Assembly: GCF_030815865.1 (NCBI RefSeq)
Contig: NZ_JAUSXI010000001.1
Span: 2,108,001-2,172,000 of the forward strand
Length of the DNA: 64,000 bases
Source: Arthrobacter globiformis
Lineage (GTDB): Bacteria; Actinomycetota; Actinomycetes; Actinomycetales; Micrococcaceae
Direction: 5' to 3'
The notes beneath the pieces are model-generated. The model did no database searches. It was not told the origin of the DNA and saw nothing but the letters and a program-made list of their open reading frames with translations. A program made the translations under genes and the position numbers. Of this stretch, positions 56,548 through 64,000 are shown piece by piece; position 1 is the stretch's first letter, and every line of letters begins with the position of its first letter.

Positions 56548-58065
56548 TCAGGCCAGGAGATCCTCGACGTAGGCCACCAGCGTGCGCACGGTGCAGCCGG
56601 TGCCCTGCTTCGGCGTATAGCCGTAAGGCGCCCCGTTGTTGAAGGACGGGCCGGCGATGTCGATGTGCGCCCACGGGATGGTCTGGCCGCCCTTGTCCTT
56701 GCCTACGAACTCGCGCAGGAACACGGCCGCCGTCATCATGCCGCCGTGGCGCTCACCGATGTTGGCGATGTCCGCCACCTGGGAGTCGAGGCTGGGCCGC
56801 AGCTCGTCCGGAAGGGGCATGGGCCATACGAGCTCGCCGGCCCGGTCCGCAGCTGCCTTCAGCGGGCCGGTCACGCTGTCCGCGCCCATGATGCCCGCCG
56901 TCCTGTTCCCGAGCGCGATCAGCTGCGCGCCGGTCAGGGTGGCAACGTCGATGATGGCGTCCGGGTACTCCTGGCTTGCCGCGACGATGCCGTCGGCCAT
57001 GACCAGCCGGCCTTCGGCGTCGGTGTTAAGGACTTCGACCGTCTTGCCACCGAACATGGTCAGCACGTCCGCGGGACGCGACGCGGCCCCGGAGGGCATG
57101 TTCTCGGCGATGCACAGCCATGCGGTTGCCTTGACGGGCAGTCCCAGGCCCGCGATGGCCAGCACCGTATTAAGCACGACGGCGGCTCCCGCCATGTCGC
57201 TCTTCATGTCGCCCATGCCGAGGGCCGGTTTAATGGAGATGCCGCCGGTGTCGAAGGTGATGCCCTTGCCGACGAGCGCGATTTTCCGGGTGGCCTTGGC
57301 GGGGGAGTACTCCACCTTGACGAGCCGGGGCTGCCGGGCGGAGCCCTTGCCGACGCCCATGATGCCGCCGAAGCCCTCCTTCTCCAGGCGCTTTTCGTCC
57401 CACACGGTGACCTTGACGGGCAGTCCCTTGGAAAGGTCCTTGGCGGCGTCGGCGAATGACTCGGGGTAGAGGTGGCTCGGCGGCTGGTTTACGAGTGAGC
57501 GGGTGGCGTTGACGGCCTTGCCCAGCAGGCGCGCACGGTCAAGCGCCGCGTTCAGGTCCTTGTCGCCGGCCAGTACAGTGAAAATCGCGACATCGGCCAC
57601 GGGTTCCTTGAGACCGTCCTTGGACGAACGGAATTCGGTGAAGGAGTACGCGCCCAGCGCGGCACCCTCGGCGATGGCGGCAACATCGGCGACATTCGCC
57701 GTCGGGAAGGCCAGCGTGACGGAGGGCAGTCCGGCAAGCTGGCGGACTGCGGAGCCGGCGGCGCGGCGCAGCGCCTCGCCCGAGACCTTTCCTCCGGCCT
57801 CGACCTTGCCGACGCCTGCCAGGACCAGGATTCCGGAGCCCGTTTCCGGAAGGCCGGGAAGGCGGACCGCCTGGTCCGGAGCGCCGGTGATGCCGAGGAC
57901 CTTCAAGGAGTCGGTCAGTGCCTCGACGGACTTCGCAGTCAACGGGTTTTCCAGCAGGAACGGGCCGTCCGTGCCCTGTCCGACGCCGACGACCACTGCG
58001 TCGCTTGCCGCCTTCTTCAGGTCCCTTGCAATGGCACTAAGGTTGACTTCAGTATTCTTGACCAC
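56548..58065 (-). CDS. pepA: Leucyl aminopeptidase (M17)
   Basis: Two-metal cytosolic aminopeptidase, 505 residues. Catalytic C-terminal domain motifs: GKGITFDTGGISIKP (Lys, Asp), MGDMKSDMAGAA (Asp), VEVLNTDAEGRLVMADG (Asp, Glu) with the active-site Arg. The N-terminal macro-like domain (about 1-165) is less conserved. GTG start at 58065. Divergent from the PAC2 gene. Confidence 0.95.
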   Translation of the reverse strand: MVKNTEVNLSAIARDLKKAASDAVVVGVGQGTDGPFLLENPLTAKSVEALTDSLKVLGITGAPDQAVRLPGLPETGSGILVLAGVGKVEAGGKVSGEALRRAAGSAVRQLAGLPSVTLAFPTANVADVAAIAEGAALGAYSFTEFRSSKDGLKEPVADVAIFTVLAGDKDLNAALDRARLLGKAVNATRSLVNQPPSHLYPESFADAAKDLSKGLPVKVTVWDEKRLEKEGFGGIMGVGKGSARQPRLVKVEYSPAKATRKIALVGKGITFDTGGISIKPALGMGDMKSDMAGAAVVLNTVLAIAGLGLPVKATAWLCIAENMPSGAASRPADVLTMFGGKTVEVLNTDAEGRLVMADGIVAASQEYPDAIIDVATLTGAQLIALGNRTAGIMGADSVTGPLKAAADRAGELVWPMPLPDELRPSLDSQVADIANIGERHGGMMTAAVFLREFVGKDKGGQTIPWAHIDIAGPSFNNGAPYGYTPKQGTGCTVRTLVAYVEDLLA

Positions 58066-58271
58066 GAGGATCGGTCCTCAATTCTCTGTGATTGTTCGGG
58101 CAGGGAGCGCAGGCAAAAGAGCCAATTCCGATCGTAGTCTCTCGTTCCGCAACTACGGGGAAGCCCCCGGGAGCCGGGCCGGTTGAGAGCCGCGCCACGG
58201 CGCCCTGAGGAATGACGCCGCACTGCCGGGCGTTATGCAAGTTAACTCCCTGACCACGAAAGGAACTCGCC

Positions 58272-59210
58272 GTGTTTGAAAGGATTTCCGGCTCGCTGCT
58301 GGACCCCGACGCGCTTTATGCCAAGAACATTGGGCTGTTCCATAACCCTGAGCTCCGCGGGCTGAACCTGGTGATGGGCTTCACCGGTTTCGCCGATGCC
58401 GGCCACGTGGTCCGGCAGATCACGGATGAGCTGCTGGACACACTCGACTCCGAACGTGTGGCTGTGTTCGACGCCGACCAGCTGATGGATTACCGGTCCC
58501 GGCGCCCGCATGTGACCTTTGTCGAGGACCATCTGCAGGACTACCAGCCGCCCACCCTGGCCCTGTACAGGCTGGTTGACGGGCTGGGCAAGCCCTTCCT
58601 GTTCCTCGCCGGTTTCGAGCCGGATCTGCAGTGGGAACGTTTCGCCCGTGCCGTGGTGCAGATCGTCGAGGCACTGGATGTGAACCTGGTGACCTGGATC
58701 CACTCGATTCCTATGCCCGTGCCCCACACCCGCCCGGTCGGGGTGACTGTGCACGGCAACCGGCCGGAGCTCATTGAAGGCATCTCCTCCTGGAAGCCGA
58801 CCGTGGAAGTGCCCGCCGCCGTCGGGCACGTCCTGGAACTCCGCCTGACCGACGCCGGCCGCAATGTTGCCGGGTACGTGATTCACGTGCCGCACTACCT
58901 GGCCGAGGCGGAGTACCCCACCGCTGCTGTGGCTGGGCTGGAGTACCTGGGGGCAGCCACGTCGCTGATGCTGCCGACCGACCGGCTGCGCGAGTCCGGC
59001 CGCGAAGTGGGCCGGCAGATTGCCGAGCAGATCGAGGCCTCGGAGGAAGTCCAGCAGGTGGTGGCCCGGCTCGAGGCCCGCTACGACGAAAAGGCCGAGG
59101 GCACGGTGCGCCGGTCCCTGCTTGCCAACGAGAACGATGAACTGCCCGACGGCGACGCCCTGGGCGCCGCTGTGGAGGCCTACCTCGCCCGAGAGAACCC
59201 CGCCCCGTAA
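58272..59210 (+). CDS. PAC2 (proteasome assembly chaperone-like) family protein
   Basis: 312 residues of the PAC2 superfamily; actinobacterial members are of unknown function, although the name comes from proteasome chaperones. Landmarks: LVMGFTGFADAGHVVRQITDELLD, VFDADQLMDYRSRRPHVTF, FLAGFEPDLQWERF, HYLAEAEYPTAAVAGLEYL and an acidic C-terminal coiled segment (QIEASEEVQQVVARLEARYD). GTG start with AAAGGA upstream. Confidence 0.88.
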   Translation: MFERISGSLLDPDALYAKNIGLFHNPELRGLNLVMGFTGFADAGHVVRQITDELLDTLDSERVAVFDADQLMDYRSRRPHVTFVEDHLQDYQPPTLALYRLVDGLGKPFLFLAGFEPDLQWERFARAVVQIVEALDVNLVTWIHSIPMPVPHTRPVGVTVHGNRPELIEGISSWKPTVEVPAAVGHVLELRLTDAGRNVAGYVIHVPHYLAEAEYPTAAVAGLEYLGAATSLMLPTDRLRESGREVGRQIAEQIEASEEVQQVVARLEARYDEKAEGTVRRSLLANENDELPDGDALGAAVEAYLARENPAP

Positions 59211-59291
59211 GCCCCGTCACTGGGAGGCATAAGACTCGTCACTGCTGGGCCAAAATCGGGCCAATTAAATAGTATTTTTGCCGGCGCTGGG

Positions 59292-59297
59292 GATAAT
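59292..59297 (+). promoter_or_regulatory. -10 box of MFS gene, probably leaderless
   Basis: GATAAT (five of six bases of TATAAT), six bases, then the GTG at 59304; preceded by an AT-rich stretch around 59262-59279. Confidence 0.5.
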
Positions 59298-59303
59298 AAA
59301 AGA

Positions 59304-60644
59304 GTGACTGCACCCCGCGCCTGGCTCATCTGGTCCATTGGCATCTTCTCGTACCTCGTGGCTGTGACGCAGCGTACGTCGTTTGGTGTGGTCGGACTGG
59401 AGGCCACCGAGAGGTTCAATGCCAGCGCCTCGGCCATCTCCTTTTTCACGGTGCTGCAGCTGCTGGTGTACGCCGGACTTCAGATCCCGGTGGGCGTGCT
59501 GGTGGACAGGTTCGGTTCCCGGGCCATGATTGCCGGGGGCGCCCTGCTGATGGGCCTCGGCCAGCTACAGCTGGCGTTTGCGGACAGCGTCCCGGGAGGT
59601 GTGCTGGGCCGCGTGCTCGTGGGTGCCGGCGACGCCATGACCTTCATCTCCGTCATTCGGCTGATCCCGCTGTGGTTCGCGCCCGCCCGGGTTCCGCTTC
59701 TGACCCAGCTGACCGGCATGTCCGGACAGCTCGGCCAGCTGCTGAGCGTGGTGCCGTTCGCCTTCATCCTGCACACCGCGGGCTGGACCCCGGCGTTCCT
59801 TGCGCTGGCGGGATTCTCCGGTGTCGCCGTCGTGCTGGTGGCCCTGATGCTGCAGGACGTGCCGGCCGGCACGCCCAATCGGGAGGCAGCCAAGGGGCTG
59901 CGCGCCACGGGCGTTTCCCTGTCGCGTGCGTGGAAGCAGCCGGGGACGCGGTTGGGGATGTGGAGCCACTTCACCATCCAGTTCAGCGGCACGGTGTTCG
60001 CGATGACCTGGGGCTACCCGTTCCTGATTTCGGCGCAGGGGCTCGACGCGGGCACCGTCGCCTCGCTCATGTCCCTCTACGTGGCCGGCGCCATCGGGGC
60101 GGGGCCGCTGATCGGACGTTTTGTTGCGCGGCACCCCCTCCGTCGCTCCACCATGGTCCTCCTCCTCGTCGCTGCTACCGCGGCAGCCTGGGCAGCTGTG
60201 CTCCTGTATCCCGGCCGGTCACCGCTGTGGCTGCTGGCCGTCCTCATCGTGGTGCTGGCCATCGGCGGCCCGGGCTCCATGATCGGCTTCGACTTCGCCC
60301 GCACCTTCAACCCGGCCCACCGGATCGGGACCGCCACGGGCATTGTCAACGTGGGCGGCTTCTTCGCAGCGCTGATGGCCATCTACCTGATCGGCGCCGT
60401 CCTGGACATCCTCAACTCCACGGGCTTTTCCCGCGGGGAGCTCTATGGCCTGGAACCGTTCCGCATCGCGCTCTGCGTTCATTTCCTGATCCTCGGCGTC
60501 GGCTCCATCGCCATGCTGGTGGTCCGCCGCAAGGTCCGCCGGCAGATGGCTGCCCAGGGTGTGGTGGTGCCCCCGCTGTTGCAGGCAATGGCCCAGCAGC
60601 GTAGGGCACGGATTGCCCGCCGCAGGACTCCTTCCCGTGACTAG
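59304..60644 (+). CDS. MFS transporter
   Basis: 446 residues with twelve predicted spans. MFS features: VAVTQRTSFGVVGLEATERF in the first span region, the loop LVDRFGSRAMIAGG matching the D-R-x-G-R/S-R pattern between spans 2 and 3, and GAGDAMTFISVIRLIPLWF. The loop between halves (about 190-215) is short. Substrate cannot be told. The C-terminus is basic (RRARIARRRTPSRD). Confidence 0.9.
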   Translation: MTAPRAWLIWSIGIFSYLVAVTQRTSFGVVGLEATERFNASASAISFFTVLQLLVYAGLQIPVGVLVDRFGSRAMIAGGALLMGLGQLQLAFADSVPGGVLGRVLVGAGDAMTFISVIRLIPLWFAPARVPLLTQLTGMSGQLGQLLSVVPFAFILHTAGWTPAFLALAGFSGVAVVLVALMLQDVPAGTPNREAAKGLRATGVSLSRAWKQPGTRLGMWSHFTIQFSGTVFAMTWGYPFLISAQGLDAGTVASLMSLYVAGAIGAGPLIGRFVARHPLRRSTMVLLLVAATAAAWAAVLLYPGRSPLWLLAVLIVVLAIGGPGSMIGFDFARTFNPAHRIGTATGIVNVGGFFAALMAIYLIGAVLDILNSTGFSRGELYGLEPFRIALCVHFLILGVGSIAMLVVRRKVRRQMAAQGVVVPPLLQAMAQQRRARIARRRTPSRD

Positions 60645-60708
60645 GCGCTGTTCCCGCTGACAGCGCCACTGGACTGCTCGTGGGGCACTGCTCCTCAGCA
60701 GGCGCCGG

Positions 60709-60739
60709 TTGTCCACATAGCGGGGGTGTCCACATAGCG
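60709..60739 (+). repeat. Two 13-bp direct repeats containing DnaA-box-like 9-mers
   Basis: TGTCCACATAGCG occurs at 60710-60722 and 60727-60739, 17 bp apart. The first contains TTGTCCACA (60709-60717), the box preferred by high-GC actinobacterial DnaA; the second has GTGTCCACA, one mismatch. Located between the MFS and DUF4192 genes. Confidence 0.7.
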
Positions 60740-60786
60740 CTGGTCTGGTATCGCGGACGCGGTGACCGGCGGCGGAAGCTGTTCTC

Positions 60787-62211
60787 ATGACAGCACCGGA
60801 GCATCTCACTATCAGCGGTCCCGAAGACATTCTTGGCTACATCCCGCACAGTCTGGGCTACTGGCCGACGCAGAGCCTCGTGGCCATGACCATGCAGGGC
60901 ATGCGCCTCGGAGCGACGCTGCGCGTCGACCTTCCGGAGGGCGGCGGACGCCGCGGCAGGGAGGCATTCGCCAGGACTGTGGCGGAGTACCTTCTGGCGG
61001 ACAAGGAAGCTGACGGCACACTGCTGGTCTTCTTTACCGACGGCGGTTTTAGCGACGACGGCTTTGACGACGGCGGCAGAAAAGGTGCGGCGGCGTGGTC
61101 CTTTCGGCCCTTACTTGCCGATCTGGAATGTGCGCTGGGCCTGGCCGGCATGCCGGTGCGGGATGGCTGGCGCGTCGGCGACGAGTACTGGCGCAACGTT
61201 TACTGCACTGACAGCAGCTGCTGCCCGCCGCCAGGCCGGCCCATTGCCGAGATCCGGGACAGCCGGCTCAATGCCGAAATGGTGTATTTGGGCAGTAGCG
61301 TCGGCGCGTCTCCCGGTGCTGCGCTACCCGGCAATGCCAATACGCCGGCAGCGGAGGATGCGGCTGTCACGGCTGCAGAACGCGGGTGGACTCTGGCCCT
61401 GGCCGGAAAGGCGAACCAGCTGGCCCAGTTCGACGCGGTCCTCGACGCCTGGGCAGCTGTTTTGGAAGCCGCTCCGCCTGCATATCCCGAGGGATCCGTC
61501 CCGGGGAGAGCCGGTGTACTTGCGGCCCGTCCACTCTCAGGCGTTCCAGGCGGCGGGCTTGAACCGGAACTCGCCGGCTTCCTGCGCGCGTCCCTCCGTG
61601 TTCCGGCCTGGCGCGACGCCGTCCTGGTCATGGCGGCCGCGGGACGCGCCGCAGCGGCCGCAGGGGCGGAAGCCTTTGGCATTTTCTCGGCGGGGGAGGG
61701 ATTGCCCGCGTCCTGCCCGCCGCTGCCGGAACCGCAGCTGTCTCCGAGCGGGCTTGCTGGTCCGGCAACCGACGCCCGGGAGACGTCCGCGGTACCCGGA
61801 ACAGAACAGGCCGGTGATCGTTCTGAACAGGGCACTGCCACCGGTTGTCCTGAGCAGGCGCCGGTCTCCAGCTCCGGCCGGGATGCCTTGCCCGGCTATG
61901 GCGAAGTCCTGTTGGGCCTGAGTCCACCGGTGCCGGACTGGGACACGCTGAAACGCCTGGAGGGCCTGATGGTGGAGCTGTCGTGCGGCGGGGGCGAGGC
62001 GCAGGCCGCGGCACTAACGGCGACCGGCTGGATCGAATGGTGCCGGGGGAGGGGTTCCTTCGCGCATGCATCACTGAGTCGGGCTCTGGAAGCGAGTCCG
62101 GGATACCGGCTGGCCGAGCTGTTGTCCGAGGTGGTCAGGCGTGGGACGATCTGCGGCTGGGCAGGGCGCCGCGAGGCCGCGTGGCAGAAATTCGGATCGG
62201 ACGTTGCCTAG
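60787..62211 (+). CDS. DUF4192 family protein
   Basis: 474 residues of an actinobacterial family of unknown function. The N-terminal half is conserved: SGPEDILGYIPHSLGYWPTQSLVAMTMQG and LLVFFTDGG, then EYWRNVYCTDSSCCPPPGRPI with a Cys-rich patch (C-x4-CC). The C-terminal half is more variable, with an insertion of Ser/Gly/Pro (about 315-370), ending with WCRGRGSFAHASLSRALE, a helical segment. No start signal beyond ATG at 60787 was seen. Confidence 0.85.
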   Translation: MTAPEHLTISGPEDILGYIPHSLGYWPTQSLVAMTMQGMRLGATLRVDLPEGGGRRGREAFARTVAEYLLADKEADGTLLVFFTDGGFSDDGFDDGGRKGAAAWSFRPLLADLECALGLAGMPVRDGWRVGDEYWRNVYCTDSSCCPPPGRPIAEIRDSRLNAEMVYLGSSVGASPGAALPGNANTPAAEDAAVTAAERGWTLALAGKANQLAQFDAVLDAWAAVLEAAPPAYPEGSVPGRAGVLAARPLSGVPGGGLEPELAGFLRASLRVPAWRDAVLVMAAAGRAAAAAGAEAFGIFSAGEGLPASCPPLPEPQLSPSGLAGPATDARETSAVPGTEQAGDRSEQGTATGCPEQAPVSSSGRDALPGYGEVLLGLSPPVPDWDTLKRLEGLMVELSCGGGEAQAAALTATGWIEWCRGRGSFAHASLSRALEASPGYRLAELLSEVVRRGTICGWAGRREAAWQKFGSDVA

Positions 62212-62512
62212 ATCAGGCCCGGCGAAGCCGGCGCGCCCCGTAACCGGGGTGTATCGCGCCCCGTAACCGGGGTGTATTACGGCCCGGTCGGCCTCTGGCA
62301 AGCAAAATCATGAGACAATGGAGGCCGAGACCCGGTTGGGTCCGTGAATCAATGCTTGCAGTGGATCCCAAACGGGAACATTGCGGCCGCCCCGGCAGTT
62401 CTACTTAGTGGCTCTGTCGGTCGGTTGCATCTGATGTCGATCACGGACTTGACAGGGTCATAGTGGTGTTGCCCGAAGGTGACTCCACAGACCGCCGCTA
62501 GAAAGGTTTTCT
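62212..62512 (+). promoter_or_regulatory. Control region upstream of sigA
   Basis: A 301-base non-coding region containing a 23-bp direct repeat (62232-62277) in its first third. A TTGACA occurs at 62449-62454 without a -10 box at proper spacing, so no promoter is called. Confidence 0.5.
62232..62277. repeat. Two perfect 23-bp tandem repeats before sigA
   Basis: Units 62232-62254 and 62255-62277 are identical; each contains a small hairpin CCCCG-TAAC-CGGGG. Just after the DUF4192 stop, they could act as a tandem terminator. Confidence 0.85.
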
Positions 62513-63778
62513 GTGACCCCGTCTTCCGCGAAGAAGGAACCCGCCGCCCTGGCCGTTGAAACTGCCGAGGAGAAGCCGGCGGCATCCAGCGCCAAGCGTC
62601 CCGCCACCCGTGCCGCTGGGAAGCCCGAGCCCAAGAAGCGCGGACCGAAGCCCGGAGCCAAGGCTGCGGCCGAAGCTGCCGGAAGCCGCTCAACCGACGA
62701 CGCCGAAGCCGAGGAGGACCTCGACGAAGCGCAGCCCGACACCGCTGATCTGGTCGATGAACCCGACGAGGCCGGCAAGGAAGCCGCAGCGCCTACCGGT
62801 TCGGGATTCGTTTACTCTGACGCCGATGACGACGACGCGCCTGTCCAGCAGGTCATGTCTGCCGGCGCCACCGCCGACCCCGTCAAGGACTACCTGAAGC
62901 AGATCGGCAAGGTAGCCCTCCTCAACGCCGAGCAGGAGGTTGACCTCGCGCTCCGTATCGAGGCCGGCCTGTTCGCCGAAGAGAAGATCGCCGCCGACGA
63001 TGGCTCCATGGATCCGAAGTTCAAGCGCGAGCTTGAGTTCATCATCCATGACGGCAAGCGCGCCAAGAACCACCTCCTCGAGGCCAACCTCCGCCTCGTG
63101 GTGTCGCTGGCCAAGCGCTACACCGGTCGCGGCATGCTGTTCCTGGACCTCATCCAGGAAGGCAACCTCGGCCTCATCCGTGCCGTCGAGAAGTTCGACT
63201 ACACCAAGGGCTTCAAGTTCTCCACCTACGCCACTTGGTGGATCCGCCAGGCCATCACCCGTGCCATGGCGGACCAGGCTCGCACCATTCGCATCCCGGT
63301 GCACATGGTGGAAGTCATCAACAAGCTGGCCCGTGTCCAGCGCCAGATGCTGCAGGACCTGGGCCGCGAACCCACGCCCGAGGAGCTGGCGCTCGAGCTC
63401 GACATGACCCCCGAGAAGGTCGTCGAGGTGCAGAAGTACGGCCGCGAGCCCATTTCGCTGCACACCCCGCTCGGCGAGGACGGCGACTCCGAGTTCGGTG
63501 ACCTCATCGAGGACTCCGAAGCCGTGGTGCCTGCCGATGCAGTGAGCTTTACCCTGCTGCAGGAACAGCTTCACTCCGTGCTGGACACCCTGTCTGAGCG
63601 CGAAGCCGGTGTTGTTGCCATGCGGTTCGGCCTCACGGATGGCCAGCCGAAGACTTTAGACGAAATCGGCAAGGTATACGGGGTTACCCGTGAGCGCATC
63701 CGTCAGATCGAATCCAAGACCATGTCCAAGCTCCGCCACCCGTCCCGGTCGCAGGTGCTGCGGGACTACCTGGACTAG
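62513..63778 (+). CDS. sigA: Principal RNA polymerase sigma factor
   Basis: Group 1 sigma-70 factor directing housekeeping transcription. 421 residues: a Lys/Ala/Glu-rich N-terminal region (about 1-115) replacing region 1.1, region 1.2 ([20 protein letters not shown]), regions 2.1-2.4 ([39 protein letters not shown]), region 3 ([14 protein letters not shown]) and 4.2 ([20 protein letters not shown]). The GTG start follows AGAAAGG. A clear terminator follows at 63808. Confidence 0.95.
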   Translation: MTPSSAKKEPAALAVETAEEKPAASSAKRPATRAAGKPEPKKRGPKPGAKAAAEAAGSRSTDDAEAEEDLDEAQPDTADLVDEPDEAGKEAAAPTGSGFVYSDADDDDAPVQQVMSAGATADPVKDYLKQIGKVALLNAEQEVDLALRIEAGLFAEEKIAADDGSMDPKFKRELEFIIHDGKRAKNHLLEANLRLVVSLAKRYTGRGMLFLDLIQEGNLGLIRAVEKFDYTKGFKFSTYATWWIRQAITRAMADQARTIRIPVHMVEVINKLARVQRQMLQDLGREPTPEELALELDMTPEKVVEVQKYGREPISLHTPLGEDGDSEFGDLIEDSEAVVPADAVSFTLLQEQLHSVLDTLSEREAGVVAMRFGLTDGQPKTLDEIGKVYGVTRERIRQIESKTMSKLRHPSRSQVLRDYLD

Positions 63779-63807
63779 GAAACGCTGGGCTAGTACACGC
63801 GAACGAT

Positions 63808-63850
63808 GGCCAGGCATTCCGCCGGAAAACCGGTGGAATGCCTGGCCTTT
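63808..63850 (+). terminator. Rho-independent terminator after sigA
   Basis: Arms 63808-63825 and 63830-63847 form an 18-bp stem with one G-U pair and an AAAA loop, followed by TTTG. 30 bases beyond the sigA stop. Confidence 0.85.
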
Positions 63851-64000
63851 GTCGTGCCCGGGCACCCTAGTGTTGGCATGCGAACGCATAGAAGCTGTGC
63901 GTCCCAGGGTCGCAAGCCATGACCTGAGTCGCCTCTCGGCAACACTCGTTAAAGTAACCAGCCCGTTCGGGTACCAGTCAGCAGGCACCCGACTCGGGCG
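63851..64000. other. Right end of window, no gene recognised
   Basis: 150 bases after the sigA terminator. Frames here are short or shadow sigA on the opposite strand, and I see no RNA gene or motif. Confidence 0.4.

Noticed and set aside
62449-62454. TTGACA as the sigA -35 box
   Set aside because: No TANNNT at 16-19 bp downstream; kept only as a note.
63656-63988. 110-codon minus-strand open frame at the right end
   Set aside because: Antisense to the sigA C-terminus and crosses its terminator; no homology.
1-64000. tRNA, rRNA, prophage, insertion sequence, toxin-antitoxin or defence genes
   Set aside because: None seen: no TPsiC-arm-like motif in any gap, no transposase or integrase motif, no abrupt composition change.

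Overview
The window is a high-GC actinobacterial chromosome segment. The best match is the Arthrobacter/Pseudarthrobacter type of Micrococcaceae. Evidence: an almost complete division and cell wall (dcw) cluster in actinobacterial order; a polyphosphate glucokinase; two glutamine synthetases flanking glnE; a MurE whose substrate motif argues for L-lysine rather than diaminopimelate; and many start codons placed 6-7 bases after a TANNNT box, as expected of leaderless actinobacterial mRNAs. No tRNA, rRNA, prophage, insertion sequence or CRISPR array is visible. This is core chromosome, and I do not find a convincing new defence, secretion or biosynthetic system.

Layout. 3-932: 3' part of dinB. 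1248-1619: DUF3040 gene. 1620-2016: a repeat-rich control region before mraZ. 2017-18556: mraZ-rsmH-ftsL-ftsI-murE-murF-mraY-murD-ftsW-murG-murC-ftsQ-ftsZ, with start/stop overlaps at most junctions. 18625-23579: pgeF, a YggS-type gene, sepF, yggT, divIVA, lspA and an rluD-type gene. 23632-29870: dnaE, a flavin reductase, a membrane protein and a frameshifted hisD. 30011-33730: nrdR, then ppgK, map, a hidden 54-residue SPOR-like gene and panB. 33973-41582: glnA2, glnE, a VOC gene, a GNAT gene, an unrecognised membrane protein and glnA1. 41854-48140: RDD, DUF3817 and DUF4191 proteins, lipA, lipB, an atypical membrane kinase and a TIGR01777 epimerase. 48214-58065: a tricorn-type protease, an OsmC protein, a small membrane protein, the E2 and E3 of a 2-oxoacid dehydrogenase, and a leucyl aminopeptidase. 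58272-63778: a PAC2 protein, an MFS transporter, a DUF4192 protein and the principal sigma factor.

How the genes work together. The first third makes lipid II (MurE/F/D/C, MraY, MurG), polymerises and cross-links it at the septum (FtsW, FtsI), and positions the divisome and growth pole (FtsL, FtsQ, FtsZ, SepF, DivIVA). The glutamine synthetase block pairs an adenylylatable GlnA1 with its modifying enzyme GlnE and with a GlnA2 lacking the target tyrosine; a GlnR-type tandem operator sits upstream of glnA1. LipA/LipB supply the lipoyl cofactor used by the E2 subunit encoded nearby.

The points most worth a second look are: a GlnR-like tandem operator upstream of glnA1; two NrdR-box-like palindromes before nrdR; a swarm of GTGGAG hexamers around the mraZ promoter; external cysteine pairs in FtsI, MraY and FtsW; a one-base frameshift in hisD; a kinase with a degenerate catalytic loop and an in-frame 15-bp minisatellite; and a family of leaderless promoters.
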